A stretch of DNA of 64,000 bases from Streptococcus ferus DSM 20646 (GTDB taxonomy: Bacteria; Bacillota; Bacilli; Lactobacillales; Streptococcaceae). Location: assembly GCF_000372425.1 (NCBI RefSeq), contig NZ_AQVD01000001.1, positions 310,001 to 374,000 of the forward strand, given 5' to 3'. Made by a program: the position numbers and the translations under genes. Each line of letters opens with the position of its first letter. The stretch's first letter is position 1. Positions 9,078 to 17,963 of the stretch are shown piece after piece. The notes below the pieces were generated by a model. That model made no database searches and was not told where the DNA came from. It saw only the letters and a list, made by a program, of their open reading frames with translations.

Positions 9078-9144
9078 GAATTCGTTTAGAAATAATACGA
9101 CAAGTGCATTATGATGCCCACTAAGTATTTGAAGGAAAAAAATC

Positions 9145-10737
9145 ATGTTCAAATTATTCAAAAAGAATACTCGAAAGAAAAAACGCAGCACTAAAGAAAA
9201 ACTCATGATACTTTTGAGTCTGCTGACAATCGGTTTTGCTGTCGCTAGCCTAGCTGCTTTCCGTGGTATTATTTATTTATCGGATGCTACCTTTTGGATT
9301 GCTAAGCAACCTGCTATTTTCATTCTCACTGCCTTAGCTCTCATTGGCTTACACGCTTGGTTATTGGTCAAGAAAACAACTAAAAAAAGAATTGCTTTGG
9401 TTACCTTGTCTGTGCTCTCGCTACTTAGTCTTGTTATCAATACTATCATCTTCAAGCAAGAAATAGCGAGTTATGAACCCAAGATTGAAACAAGCTTTAC
9501 AGGAACAGCAGCTAAAATGGACGGCAGTAGCTTCATGGCTGGTTCTGCCAAAGGAGACATCACCCCCTTGGATTACATGTTTCCTATGCCCCTTCTGTCG
9601 GTCTTGAAGTTTGACCGAGTGGTGGACCCTGTCTATGCCAGAGTACTAGCTATTTCAGATGGCAAGCAAGAAGCTCTCTACATCACGCTGGACATGACTT
9701 TTGTGCCAGAAGCCGATGAGACCCTGAAAACGCTCAGTGAGCACACGGGCATTCCTGTTGAGAATATTTTTATCAGTGCGACCCATACGCATGGGGCGAC
9801 GCCAGTTTCCCTCATGGACTTCCATGGAACAGACGCAGCCAAAATCACTGAGTGGTACGGTCAAGTCAAGGAAACCTTGCTAAAAACCGTCGATGAAGCC
9901 CGCCAAAATATGGTGCCTGCTCGCTATGGTTATGGCACTGGCACCTCAAATGTCAATGTTAACCGTGATATGGACGGGGAAAAATCTGTCCTTGGCAGTA
10001 ATTTTGACCGTTACAGTGATAAAACGGTCCGCGTGATGCGATTTGAAAGTTTGGACGGCGACAATATTGGTCTTGTTGTCAATTATGCTGTGCATTCTGT
10101 GGTTGCAAATGGGGCTCTGGTTGGTGGCCTTCGTACCCACTGGACTAGTGATTTAGCTGGTTATACCAGTCGTAAATTAGAAAATATGCTGGATAGCGGT
10201 GCTGTGCTTTATAGTGTCGGGGCTGCGGGTGACCAAAATCCTGGCCTCCGTGCCCAATACGGCGGTCCAACAGGCGGTAGCAACCCTGCCGTAAGTAATC
10301 TTGGTGCTGCCAGTTATAATGTCCTTGACTATCTTTCTGAAATCCATGCCCGCGATATTTTAGCTGCAAATGAAAATCTAGTGGCAGATAAAACAGATGG
10401 CACCATTTACAGTGCTGAAAAGGTTGTCCAAGCAGAAGCAGCAGAAGAAGGCGAAACGATTGATTACAGGCTCCGCATTTTCCAAATCGGCGATGTCATG
10501 TTCCAAGGTGTTGATGCCGAGATTGTCAGCTCAATCGGTCAAGCTGTGACTGCGACCTCGCCTGTCGAAAACACCATGTTAGTCATGATTACCAACGGTT
10601 ATCAAGGCTACATCGCTGATGACTGGGGGTATGACCATAATGCCTTTGAAGCTGGTAACGCCAAGACCAAAAAAGGTGCGGGTCAAAAAGCGCTTGTTGA
10701 AGGTTTTACTGACCTCTTTGCAGAGATGGAAAAATAA
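9145..10737 (+). CDS. Membrane-anchored neutral/alkaline ceramidase-family hydrolase
   Basis: 530 aa. About three membrane helices fill residues 20-105; the remainder resembles the N-terminal catalytic domain of neutral/alkaline ceramidases: GSAKGDITP, SATHTHGATP with His214 and His216 as likely zinc ligands, NYAVHSVV, and SVGAAGDQNPG. The family cleaves the amide of ceramides, but many bacterial members act on other amides, so the substrate is unknown. The immunoglobulin-like C-terminal domain of classical ceramidases appears to be absent. It lies between an esterase and a metallo-hydrolase in the same operon. Confidence 0.75.
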   Translation: MFKLFKKNTRKKKRSTKEKLMILLSLLTIGFAVASLAAFRGIIYLSDATFWIAKQPAIFILTALALIGLHAWLLVKKTTKKRIALVTLSVLSLLSLVINTIIFKQEIASYEPKIETSFTGTAAKMDGSSFMAGSAKGDITPLDYMFPMPLLSVLKFDRVVDPVYARVLAISDGKQEALYITLDMTFVPEADETLKTLSEHTGIPVENIFISATHTHGATPVSLMDFHGTDAAKITEWYGQVKETLLKTVDEARQNMVPARYGYGTGTSNVNVNRDMDGEKSVLGSNFDRYSDKTVRVMRFESLDGDNIGLVVNYAVHSVVANGALVGGLRTHWTSDLAGYTSRKLENMLDSGAVLYSVGAAGDQNPGLRAQYGGPTGGSNPAVSNLGAASYNVLDYLSEIHARDILAANENLVADKTDGTIYSAEKVVQAEAAEEGETIDYRLRIFQIGDVMFQGVDAEIVSSIGQAVTATSPVENTMLVMITNGYQGYIADDWGYDHNAFEAGNAKTKKGAGQKALVEGFTDLFAEMEK

Positions 10738-10746
10738 GGAAAATAC

Positions 10747-11640
10747 ATGAAAAAACTCAAAAAACACTGGAAGAAAATCTTGCTTGGTCTGTCAAGTCTG
10801 CTTATCATTGTTGCAGGGCTTGGCTACTGGCAAATCCGCCGCATGGGGCAAGTCACTGTGCCCGAATTTGTAGAAATCGCAGACAATACCTACGCCATCG
10901 CTGAAGGCATGAATCAATCTGGTATTTATCTCCTGGTCGGAGAAGAAGACGCGATTTTGATTGATACGGGTAACGGTCTATCTGACTTACCAGCAGGTAT
11001 CAAGGAAATCACTGACCTACCTGTCACCGTCATCAACACCCATGGGCATTACGACCATACCCGTGGCAACCATTACTTTGAGACGGTCTATCAGTCTGAA
11101 AAAGACGCCCAGGTCTATGCGGAGTATAACACGGTTGAAAAAGTAAAAGAGAAGATGGATGAGATCTCGCCCCTGATCCAACTCCTACTGTCAGCTGAAA
11201 ATGAAACCATCTACAATACTCCCATCAAGGAAGATGTCCTGGCTTTGCCTGAAAGTGGCAGCTTCGACTTTGCCGGACGCAACCTTGAAATCATTGAGCT
11301 ACCAGGCCACACGCCAGGCTCTATCGGCTTGATTGACGATGCGACCAAGTCAGTCTTTGTCGGCGATGCGCTGACAAAGGGTGGCTTTCTCCTAGGCCTC
11401 GAGGAAAGCCTCTCCCCTGAAACCCAGAAAGAAACCCTCCTCAAACTCAAAGAACTCTTTGAGAGCGGACGGGTCACTGCAGCCTACGGCGGCCATGTCA
11501 ATACTGCTATGACCCTGGAAGACGTGGAAAAAGGCCTGACCATCGTCAACAAAATCATCGACGGCGACTTGACCGACGAGGAAAAGGAGTCTGGCCGCAT
11601 TTCCTACCAAGGGATGGAAGTGACCTTCAAGACGGAGTAG
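10747..11640 (+). CDS. Membrane-anchored metallo-beta-lactamase fold hydrolase
   Basis: 297 aa with one N-terminal membrane anchor (residues about 10-30) and an MBL domain: H99-x-H101-x-D103-H104 in NTHGHYDHTRGN, His188 in PGHTPGS, Asp207 in VGDALT and His250 in YGGH, a complete dinuclear zinc site. These features fit a general MBL-fold hydrolase, not an antibiotic-resistance enzyme in particular. It starts nine bases after the ceramidase-like gene and ends the operon at a strong terminator. Confidence 0.85.
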   Translation: MKKLKKHWKKILLGLSSLLIIVAGLGYWQIRRMGQVTVPEFVEIADNTYAIAEGMNQSGIYLLVGEEDAILIDTGNGLSDLPAGIKEITDLPVTVINTHGHYDHTRGNHYFETVYQSEKDAQVYAEYNTVEKVKEKMDEISPLIQLLLSAENETIYNTPIKEDVLALPESGSFDFAGRNLEIIELPGHTPGSIGLIDDATKSVFVGDALTKGGFLLGLEESLSPETQKETLLKLKELFESGRVTAAYGGHVNTAMTLEDVEKGLTIVNKIIDGDLTDEEKESGRISYQGMEVTFKTE

Positions 11641-11649
11641 CTCCAGAAG

Positions 11650-11680
11650 AAGAACCAGCTAGTGATGCTGGTTCTTTGTT
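11650..11680 (+). terminator. Terminator of the hydrolase operon
   Basis: 10-bp stem AAGAACCAGC/GCTGGTTCTT (11650-11659, 11667-11676) with a T-rich 3' side. Confidence 0.85.
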
Positions 11681-11684
11681 GTTA

Positions 11685-11693
11685 TGGTATACT
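11685..11693 (+). promoter_or_regulatory. Extended -10 promoter of the HAD gene
   Basis: TGG plus TATACT (11688-11693). Confidence 0.65.
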
Positions 11694-11731
11694 GGCTGTA
11701 TAGATTATTGAGCTTGAAAGGAACCCCCACA

Positions 11732-12427
11732 TTGTCTTACAAATTCTTACTTTTCGACCTTGACCATACCCTGCTTGATTTTGATGCCGCAGAGGATATT
11801 GCGCTTGATATGCTGCTGGCAGATGAGGGAGTTAAGGAGATTTCGGCCTATAAAAACTACTACATCCCCATGAACAAGCAGCTATGGCGTGATTTGGAAG
11901 CTAAAAAGCTGACTAAGCAGGAGCTGGTGGACACCCGCTTTCAGCGGCTTTTTGCTCATTTTGGACATGAGGTGGATGGCAAGTATTTTGCCTCAAGATA
12001 TCAGTATTTCCTCAGTCAGCAAGGCCAGACCTATAAGGGGGCGGCCCAGCTGCTCGATGATTTGAGGCAGTCAGGTTATCAGATTTATGCGGCGACAAAT
12101 GGGATTGCCAAAATTCAACAGGGGCGTTTGGCGCATTCAGATATAGAAGCTTATTTTACCAAGGTTTTTATTTCGGAGCTGGCAGGAACCCAAAAACCAG
12201 ACCCAGCCTTTTTTGACTATGTGGCCGGTCAAATTGCTTATTTTCAAAAAAATAGCAGTTTGATGATAGGCGACAGTCTTAGTGCCGATATTGCCGGTGG
12301 TAACAGGGCGGGTCTTGATACCCTCTGGTATAATCCTCAAAGGCTGTCCAATGACAGCTCTGTCAGACCGCTTTATGAAGCGGCTTCTTATCAGGAAATC
12401 CGCACCTTACTGCAGGTGTCAAAGTAA
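11732..12427 (+). CDS. HAD family hydrolase, YjjG-type pyrimidine nucleotidase
   Basis: 231-aa HAD-IA enzyme: motif I FDLDHTLLDF (nucleophile Asp and general acid Asp), motif II Thr in AATNG, Lys in TQKPDP, motif IV GDSLSADIAGG. Length and opening match YjjG/PynA 5'-nucleotidases that remove non-canonical pyrimidine nucleotides. The start is a TTG at 11732 with AAAGGA nine bases before it. An ATG-type start further upstream would lie inside the promoter. It shares a terminator overlapping its stop codon just before uvrC. Confidence 0.8.
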   Translation: MSYKFLLFDLDHTLLDFDAAEDIALDMLLADEGVKEISAYKNYYIPMNKQLWRDLEAKKLTKQELVDTRFQRLFAHFGHEVDGKYFASRYQYFLSQQGQTYKGAAQLLDDLRQSGYQIYAATNGIAKIQQGRLAHSDIEAYFTKVFISELAGTQKPDPAFFDYVAGQIAYFQKNSSLMIGDSLSADIAGGNRAGLDTLWYNPQRLSNDSSVRPLYEAASYQEIRTLLQVSK

Positions 12428-12447
12428 GCTAAGGCTTGCTTTTTTTG
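12422..12447 (+). terminator. Terminator overlapping the HAD stop codon
   Basis: AAGTAAGC (12422-12429) pairs with GCTTGCTT (12434-12441, one wobble), then a T run. Confidence 0.75.
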
Positions 12448-12454
12448 GTAAAAT
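12446..12454 (+). promoter_or_regulatory. uvrC promoter placed for a leaderless mRNA
   Basis: TGG TAAAAT (12449-12454) is followed by exactly six bases and the uvrC ATG. There is no Shine-Dalgarno sequence. Transcription should begin at or next to the A of the start codon. Confidence 0.6.
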
Positions 12455-12460
12455 AACATT

Positions 12461-14257
12461 ATGAACCAACTGATTGAACATAAATTAGCCTTGCTGCCCA
12501 ATAGTCCGGGCTGCTACCTTCATAAAGATAAACATGGAACGATTATTTATGTCGGTAAGGCCAAAAACTTAAAAAACCGTGTCCGCTCTTATTTTCGAGG
12601 CAGTCACGATACGAAAACGGAAATGCTGGTTTCCGAAATTGTGGATTTTGAGTTCATTGTGACCGAATCCAATATTGAGGCACTGTTGCTGGAAATTAAC
12701 CTTATTCAGGAAAATAAGCCCAAGTATAATATCCGGCTCAAAGATGATTCTTCTTACCCCTTCATCAAGATTACACATGAAAGATACCCGCGTCTATTGA
12801 TTACGCGCCAGGTGAAAAAAGACAAGGGACATTATTTTGGTCCCTATCCCAATGCCGGTGCTGCCAATGAGATTAAAAAACTGTTAGACCGTATTTTTCC
12901 TTTTAAAAAATGCACCAATCCGCCTGAAAAAGTTTGTTTTTACTACCACTTGGGACAATGTTCAGCCCATACCGTCTGCCATACAGACAAGGCCTACTAT
13001 GATCAGATGATTGAGGATGTGAAAAATTTTCTCAATGGCCACGATGATAAAATTGTCAATCAGCTAAAAGAAAAAATGCAGGCTATGGCAGAAGAGATGG
13101 AGTATGAAAGAGCGGCAGAATATCGTGATCTAATCAGTGCTATCGGTCTCTTGCGGACAAAACAGCGGGTCATGGCCCAAGATATGATGGATCGGGATAT
13201 TTTTGGCTATTATGTGGACAAGGGCTGGATGTGTGTCCAGGTTTTCTTTGTGCGGCAGGGCAAACTCATCCAGCGGGCGGTCAATCTTTTTCCTTATTAT
13301 AATGAGCCAGAAGAGGATTTTTTGACTTATCTGGGACAGTTTTACCATGACAGTAAAAACTTGATTCCCAAGGAAATTTTTATTCCAGAAACCATTGATG
13401 AGGAACTAGTAAAAGCCTTGGTAAACAGTAAGGTTATCAAGCCTAAGAAGGGTGAGAAGAAGCAGCTGGTCAATCTTGCGACAAAGAATGCCCGAGTCAG
13501 TCTCCAGCAAAAGTTTGATTTATTGGAGAAAGATATCCAAAAAACGCAAGGAGCTGTTGAAAACCTAGGAGAACTCATGGGGATTGCTACTCCGGTTCGG
13601 ATTGAGGCATTTGACAATTCCAACATCATGGGAACTAGCCCTGTATCGGCCATGGTCGTCTTTGAAAATGGCAAGCCCAATAAAAAAGAATACCGCAAGT
13701 ATAAGATAAAGACTGTAACAGGTCCGGATGACTACGCTTCAATGCGAGAGGTCATTCGTAGGCGCTATTCACGTGTCAAGCGTGAGGAACTCACACCGCC
13801 AGATTTGATTATCATTGATGGCGGTCAGGGTCAGGTGAATGTTGCTAAAGACGTTATTGAAAAAGAATTGGGGCTGAGCATTCCTGTGGCGGGGCTTCAG
13901 AAAAATGATCGACACCAGACTCAGGAGCTCCTTTTTGGAGATCCCTTGCAGGTGGTCGATCTTCCGAGAAATTCTCAAGAATTTTTCCTCCTGCACCGTA
14001 TCCAAGATGAGGTGCACCGATTTGCCATTACCTTTCATAGACAGTTGCGTTCTAAAAATTCCTTCTCCTCTAAACTGGATGGTATCGAAGGACTGGGTCC
14101 TAAGCGCAAGCAAAAACTGATGCGACACTTCAAGAGCCTGACCAAAATTCAGTCAGCAAGTCTTGAAGACCTCCTTGCAGCCGGTCTGCCCCAAAAAGTG
14201 GCAGAGAATGTTCAGAGGTATTTGACTTCAGAGACTGAAACACGGTCTGAATCTTGA
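12461..14257 (+). CDS. uvrC: Excinuclease ABC subunit C
   Basis: 598 aa, full length. The GIY-YIG nuclease domain at the N-terminus ([20 protein letters not shown]) makes the 3' incision; a Cys-rich segment near residues 145-170, a UVR domain near 200-235, the RNase H-like 5' nuclease half ([16 protein letters not shown]) and C-terminal helix-hairpin-helices (IEGLGPKRK) follow. UvrC makes both cuts in nucleotide excision repair after UvrAB damage recognition. The ATG has no ribosome binding site but sits six bases after an extended -10. Confidence 0.98.
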   Translation: MNQLIEHKLALLPNSPGCYLHKDKHGTIIYVGKAKNLKNRVRSYFRGSHDTKTEMLVSEIVDFEFIVTESNIEALLLEINLIQENKPKYNIRLKDDSSYPFIKITHERYPRLLITRQVKKDKGHYFGPYPNAGAANEIKKLLDRIFPFKKCTNPPEKVCFYYHLGQCSAHTVCHTDKAYYDQMIEDVKNFLNGHDDKIVNQLKEKMQAMAEEMEYERAAEYRDLISAIGLLRTKQRVMAQDMMDRDIFGYYVDKGWMCVQVFFVRQGKLIQRAVNLFPYYNEPEEDFLTYLGQFYHDSKNLIPKEIFIPETIDEELVKALVNSKVIKPKKGEKKQLVNLATKNARVSLQQKFDLLEKDIQKTQGAVENLGELMGIATPVRIEAFDNSNIMGTSPVSAMVVFENGKPNKKEYRKYKIKTVTGPDDYASMREVIRRRYSRVKREELTPPDLIIIDGGQGQVNVAKDVIEKELGLSIPVAGLQKNDRHQTQELLFGDPLQVVDLPRNSQEFFLLHRIQDEVHRFAITFHRQLRSKNSFSSKLDGIEGLGPKRKQKLMRHFKSLTKIQSASLEDLLAAGLPQKVAENVQRYLTSETETRSES

Positions 14258-14264
14258 ACTGACT

Positions 14265-14297
14265 AAAGGAAACCGATGAGCAGGTTTCCTTTTTTTG
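14265..14297 (+). terminator. uvrC terminator
   Basis: AAAGGAAACC/GGTTTCCTTT stem (14265-14274, 14283-14292) and T run. Confidence 0.9.
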
Positions 14298-14379
14298 ATA
14301 GAAGCATGCTAAGTTTAGTGCAGTTGGGGCGGCAGTCACTGTAACTTGGTTATAAACCACTTTCAAGCTGTTAGAGGTG

Positions 14380-14388
14380 TGTTATAAT
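14380..14388 (+). promoter_or_regulatory. Extended -10 of the LytTR gene
   Basis: TGT TATAAT; the ATG at 14398 is only nine bases further on, so the mRNA would have a leader of about three bases at most. Confidence 0.6.
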
Positions 14389-14397
14389 CAAGACGTT

Positions 14398-14847
14398 ATG
14401 AAATTAAAGATGATAAAAGATAGTACTTATGAGGAGACTGAGGTTATTTTAAAATATGCTAAAAAAGATGACCTTGTTCAGAGGATTGTGACATTTTTAG
14501 AAAGTGCAGATAAGCAGATAGACTGTTTTGATGACCGGAAAGAGCAGATTAAAGTCAATATCTCAGATATTTACTATATTGAAAGTATTGACAAGAAGAC
14601 CTTTGTTTATTTAGCGGATGCTGTTTATCAGACTGACTGGCGACTTTATCAGTTGTTGGCTGACTTACAGAGCAATGGTTTTGTCCAAGTTAGCAAGGCT
14701 TGCTTGCTCAATATTGGTAGTTTGGAGAAAATCCGACCGCTTTTTAACAGTCGTATGGAAGCGACCTTATTGAACGGTGAAAAAGTCATTGTTAATCGCC
14801 GTTATTTAGATGCTGTTAAATCTGCTTTAAGAGGTGAGGAAAAATGA
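14398..14847 (+). CDS. LytTR-family transcriptional regulator (HdrR/BrsR-like)
   Basis: 149 aa. The second half (residues about 50-145) is a LytTR DNA-binding domain: KVNISDIYYIESIDKKTFVY, FVQVSKACLLNI and VNRRYLDAVKSAL. There is no response-regulator receiver domain. Stand-alone LytTR proteins followed by a small membrane protein form the LytTR regulatory systems of streptococci (HdrRM and BrsRM of S. mutans), where the membrane partner holds the regulator in check and release activates competence or bacteriocin genes. The next gene fits that partner. ATG 14398 has no Shine-Dalgarno sequence and lies next to the -10. Confidence 0.85.
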   Translation: MKLKMIKDSTYEETEVILKYAKKDDLVQRIVTFLESADKQIDCFDDRKEQIKVNISDIYYIESIDKKTFVYLADAVYQTDWRLYQLLADLQSNGFVQVSKACLLNIGSLEKIRPLFNSRMEATLLNGEKVIVNRRYLDAVKSALRGEEK

Positions 14848-15227
14848 AAAAAATCTTGACAAATATTTTTGCGACGACAGGCTTTTCTCTGATTTTGCTG
14901 GCCGTTATTGCAGTTTTTTTCGGGGTGCAGTGGCTTCTTCTGATAACCCTTTTTCAGGTATTGTTGGCGAATGTTTTAATTCACCTAAGTCTTTTCATCA
15001 GGCAAAAGTGGGAGCTGCAGTCTGTTTTTTTAGCAGCAGTGACTGATATAGTGATTATTAATGGGATTGTTTTTTTATTAAGCGCCGTCTTTTCTTGGAA
15101 TGTAGGGAATTGGGTCTTGCTGTTGATTGGCTTGATGGTGTATCTTATATCTTGTCTTTTGGATCTTTTTTACCTCAATCAGGAAGCACATGAGATAAAT
15201 CTCCTGATTCGAAGACGCCACCGCTAA
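14844..15227 (+). CDS. DUF3021-type membrane protein, probable inhibitor partner of the LytTR regulator
   Basis: 127 aa with four membrane helices and a short basic tail (EAHEINLLIRRRHR), the ending seen in DUF3021 proteins paired with LytTR regulators. Its ATG overlaps the regulator's TGA (ATGA) and GAGGTGAGG precedes it, so the two are translationally coupled. By analogy with HdrM and BrsM it should sequester the regulator at the membrane. The signal it senses is not evident. Confidence 0.75.
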   Translation: MKKILTNIFATTGFSLILLAVIAVFFGVQWLLLITLFQVLLANVLIHLSLFIRQKWELQSVFLAAVTDIVIINGIVFLLSAVFSWNVGNWVLLLIGLMVYLISCLLDLFYLNQEAHEINLLIRRRHR

Positions 15228-15295
15228 GCAGAGAACATAGGGATTAACCGGTCTTTATCAGCTATCTCCGGATATTAAAAAGAGGAGGAATTCAG

Positions 15296-16252
15296 ATGAC
15301 TATTTTGATTATTGGTCTAGGAACTATTGGAACAACTTATGCTTACTTATTTAAGAAGTCTGGATATGAGGTGGAGCATTATATCAGAAAAGATAGCCCA
15401 AAATCGTCTATCAAAGAGGTTCAAGTCAGCCTTCTGGACGGCAGAAAAAACAAACAGGGTGAAGAAAGTCATGATATTTATAAGGTTAAAAAGCAATCAG
15501 CAACAAGGTATGACTTTATTTTTATCAGTGTGCCTTCTGGTGAAATTGAACAGGTTATTGAGACACTTGATGAAGAAGGGATATTTGGAACACTTGTCCT
15601 AGCTTGCGGTATTTGGGAAGATCGCTCTTATCTTGATAGATTGTTGCAGGGGCGGGATTATATTTTGGCTTATCCTGTTGCTGGTGGCAATATGCTTGAT
15701 CATCGGCTAAATTGCTGTGTTTTTGATCATTTTATGCTGGAAAAAGAGGTAAATACAGCTATTCCTAACTATCAGGAGTTGGTTCAGTTATTTACGGATT
15801 GTCAGATTCGTCTGGAGCAGCCTTATGATATGCTGGAATGGATATGGCTGCATATGGGAATTAATGCAGGGGTTATCTCTGTGATAGGGAGACATAGGGA
15901 GAGTGGTGACACCACGGCTGTGTCAGCAGAGCGGCTGATGACCTCTAGTCAATATTTGAAAGAAGCTGTTCAAACCATTCGTGAGACCACCAAAATAACG
16001 GCAGCTCGTGGTGTCCGTTTAGGTGATTATCGCAGTGAGTTTTTTGCCTATCAACTGCCAACCTTTATTTCAGTACCTCTTATGAAGCGACTGTTTGCTA
16101 AAAACCGTCTGACACGTCAAATTATGACTTTACACAGTAATCTAAATGACTTGTTCTTTGTTTGTAACAGTTTTTATGATTATGGAAAGGCCGATCAAGT
16201 AGCAGCACCTGTTTTTTATAAGGCTTATGAAGAAGCATTAAAGAAAAGATGA
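15296..16252 (+). CDS. Ketopantoate reductase (ApbA/PanE)-like oxidoreductase
   Basis: 318 aa with an N-terminal NADP-binding motif GLGTIGTTYAY (residues 7-17) and the two-domain layout of the ketopantoate reductase family. Divergence in the C-terminal substrate region leaves the substrate open; family members reduce 2-ketopantoate for CoA synthesis or other 2-keto acids. ATG 15296 follows AGAGGAGG. It may be cotranscribed with the LytTR pair 68 bases upstream. Confidence 0.7.
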   Translation: MTILIIGLGTIGTTYAYLFKKSGYEVEHYIRKDSPKSSIKEVQVSLLDGRKNKQGEESHDIYKVKKQSATRYDFIFISVPSGEIEQVIETLDEEGIFGTLVLACGIWEDRSYLDRLLQGRDYILAYPVAGGNMLDHRLNCCVFDHFMLEKEVNTAIPNYQELVQLFTDCQIRLEQPYDMLEWIWLHMGINAGVISVIGRHRESGDTTAVSAERLMTSSQYLKEAVQTIRETTKITAARGVRLGDYRSEFFAYQLPTFISVPLMKRLFAKNRLTRQIMTLHSNLNDLFFVCNSFYDYGKADQVAAPVFYKAYEEALKKR

Positions 16253-16280
16253 CCGATACCTCGTTAGCGGCCATCTTTTT
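16244..16280 (+). terminator. Terminator after the ketopantoate reductase-like gene
   Basis: AAAAGATG/CATCTTTT stem with extra GC pairing and T run; overlaps the stop codon. Confidence 0.75.
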
Positions 16281-16342
16281 GCTTGTGTGTTCAAGAAAGT
16301 GCTATTACTTCTCAGCAAATCCCAGTAAGTAGACTGAATTTA

Positions 16343-16351
16343 TGGTAAAAT
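16343..16351 (+). promoter_or_regulatory. Extended -10 promoter
   Basis: TGG TAAAAT ahead of the truncated nitroreductase; it probably now drives the GNAT gene. Confidence 0.6.
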
Positions 16352-16384
16352 AATAGGGAAAAAACTTTTTAGAAAGGGAATCCT

Positions 16385-16558
16385 ATGAAATTCCTAGAAC
16401 TCAATAAAAAACGCCATGCCACAAAACAATTCAACGCTAAAAAGGTTGATTATCAGGATGTTAGGACGGCTATCGAAATTGCTCAGCTAGCTCCGAGTGC
16501 CCACAATATGCAGCCTTGGAAGTTTGTCGCTGTAGAAGAGAAAAAGCAAAGCTCTTGA
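16385..16558 (+). pseudogene. Truncated nitroreductase (N-terminal 57 codons only)
   Basis: Starts with AAAGGGAA and ATG and encodes 57 residues, about 77 percent identical (44 of 57 by eye) to the start of the intact nitroreductase at 17964, then stops at TGA 16556 where homology ends (EEKKQSS). The remaining 140 residues are gone. It is the stump of a tandem paralogue; the GNAT gene starts 20 bases later and probably uses its promoter. Confidence 0.85.
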
Positions 16559-16578
16559 GGGCCAATAAGGAGACAGTT

Positions 16579-17277
16579 ATGCTAACAAATATCTTTGATC
16601 AGCCAATTGGAGAACCAGTGCTTGATTTTGTGCCCGGTCAGTTGCCAGACATTGAACAGCTCGTAGGAATTTATACCATTGTTGAACCTCTGAATGTGGA
16701 CAGACATTTTGAGGATGCTTATACTTTTTATGGTCCTGACAGTCCCAAAGAACAATGGACTTATCTGTCGATTGACCGTTTTGAAAATAAAGAAGATTTT
16801 AGGACCTATTTTGAAGGAATGGCTGATTCCAAGGATCCTTACTACTTGGCCATCTTGGATAAGGAGAGTCACAAGGTAATAGGAACATTTTCTCTCATGC
16901 GAATAGATCCCAAAAACCGTGTAGTGGAAATGGGCTGGGTTCTTTACGGTCCGGAACTAAAACACTCACGAGTGGCAACTGAGGCCCAGTACTTGGTCAT
17001 GCGCTATGTGTTTGACGAACTGCATTACCGCCGCTATGAATGGAAGTGCGACAGCCTTAATGCGCCTTCTAATCAGGCGGCTAAGCGTCTGGGATTTACT
17101 TTTGAAGGCACCTTTCGGCGAGCAGCAGTCTATAAAAACCGCAGCCGCGATACCAATTGGTATTCCATGCTGGAAGAAGAATACCAAGCCATGAAAGCTA
17201 AGTTTGACAACTGGCTGGATCCGGCAAATTTTGATGATCAAGGCTATCAAATCCACCCTTTGAACACAGACTATTAA
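16579..17277 (+). CDS. GNAT family N-acetyltransferase (RimJ/RimL-like)
   Basis: 232-aa protein with a GNAT fold: VIGTFSLMRI and VVEMGWVLYGPELKHSRVAT (acetyl-CoA side) and CDSLNAPSNQAAKRLGFTFEG, the Asn-x-x-Ser motif of RimJ/RimL-type acetyltransferases. The target could be a protein N-terminus or a small amine. ATG 16579 is preceded by AAGGAGA. It lies between two nitroreductase copies, as if inserted into or retained within a tandem duplication. Confidence 0.85.
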   Translation: MLTNIFDQPIGEPVLDFVPGQLPDIEQLVGIYTIVEPLNVDRHFEDAYTFYGPDSPKEQWTYLSIDRFENKEDFRTYFEGMADSKDPYYLAILDKESHKVIGTFSLMRIDPKNRVVEMGWVLYGPELKHSRVATEAQYLVMRYVFDELHYRRYEWKCDSLNAPSNQAAKRLGFTFEGTFRRAAVYKNRSRDTNWYSMLEEEYQAMKAKFDNWLDPANFDDQGYQIHPLNTDY

Positions 17278-17490
17278 TCTTGTATGGTCTCAAATTCTGA
17301 GACTGACTGCTGGGATAAATCAGAGAAAAGAAATTTCAAACCATTTAAGGAAGAAGTGTGAGGTTTACTTTGGAAAAGTTTTCAGTATGTTTTTTCCTGT
17401 TTTTATGATAAACTTAAGAGCAGTTTTTGGAAATATGATTTTAAAGGACACCTGTTTTTACAATTATGTCTCAGTACAGGAGGGAATTGA

Positions 17491-17817
17491 ATGATGAAAA
17501 CAAACGATAAAGTCAAACAAAATCAAATCATGACAGATTGCTATAATCTTTTGCTTAATCCAGATATCTATTCAGAAGAACGTGAGTTATTGTTAGAATA
17601 TAAACAGAAAGTGGAAGCTGGACGTGATTTTTCAAGACAATCTTACCGTCTCTGTCGGGATTTACAGCGCTTGTCGTTGAGATATTTTCAGGAAAAGAAG
17701 AAATTATCGCTGCCTGTTAAGGCTTTCTATGACTCTCTTAACGATTTAGAGAGAGCAGAATTGAGAAACAATGAAATTGCCAAAGGCATTATTGCGGCCT
17801 CTGCCACTTGGCTATAA
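17491..17817 (+). CDS. Bacteriocin immunity protein (enterocin A immunity family)
   Basis: 108-aa, helical, charged protein with the family pattern LLLNPDIYSEERELLLEYKQ in the N-terminal half and KKLSLPVKAFYDSLN near the C-terminus, as in EntA-type immunity proteins (PF08951 by memory). These small cytoplasmic proteins protect against class II bacteriocins, by acting on the mannose-PTS-bound peptide in known cases. AGGAGG seven bases before ATG 17491 decides the start. No bacteriocin structural gene with a double-glycine leader is visible nearby, so it is an orphan immunity gene. Confidence 0.75.
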   Translation: MMKTNDKVKQNQIMTDCYNLLLNPDIYSEERELLLEYKQKVEAGRDFSRQSYRLCRDLQRLSLRYFQEKKKLSLPVKAFYDSLNDLERAELRNNEIAKGIIAASATWL

Positions 17818-17820
17818 ATC

Positions 17821-17848
17821 AAAAAGCAGATTTCTAGTCTGCTTTTTT
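17821..17848 (+). terminator. Terminator of the immunity gene
   Basis: AAAAAGCAGA/TCTGCTTTTT stem and T run. Confidence 0.9.
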
Positions 17849-17895
17849 ACTGCCCTAGGTTTCCCTATTTATTTTTTAGAAGATACTGAAAAAGC

Positions 17896-17923
17896 TGAAA
17901 ACCGTTTCAAAAAGTGGTAAAAT
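17896..17923 (+). promoter_or_regulatory. cre-like site abutting an extended -10 promoter
   Basis: TGAAAACCGTTTCA (17896-17909) differs from the CcpA cre consensus only at the central G. It is followed by TGG TAAAAT (17915-17923). CcpA bound here would block the promoter. Confidence 0.5.
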
Positions 17924-17963
17924 ATAAAAGTAACTATTACCCTATTAGAAGGAATGTCCATAT

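Noticed and set aside
10747-11640. Metallo-beta-lactamase resistance gene
   Set aside because: The fold and zinc ligands are shared with many hydrolases; the protein is membrane-anchored and in a hydrolase operon, with nothing pointing to antibiotic cleavage.
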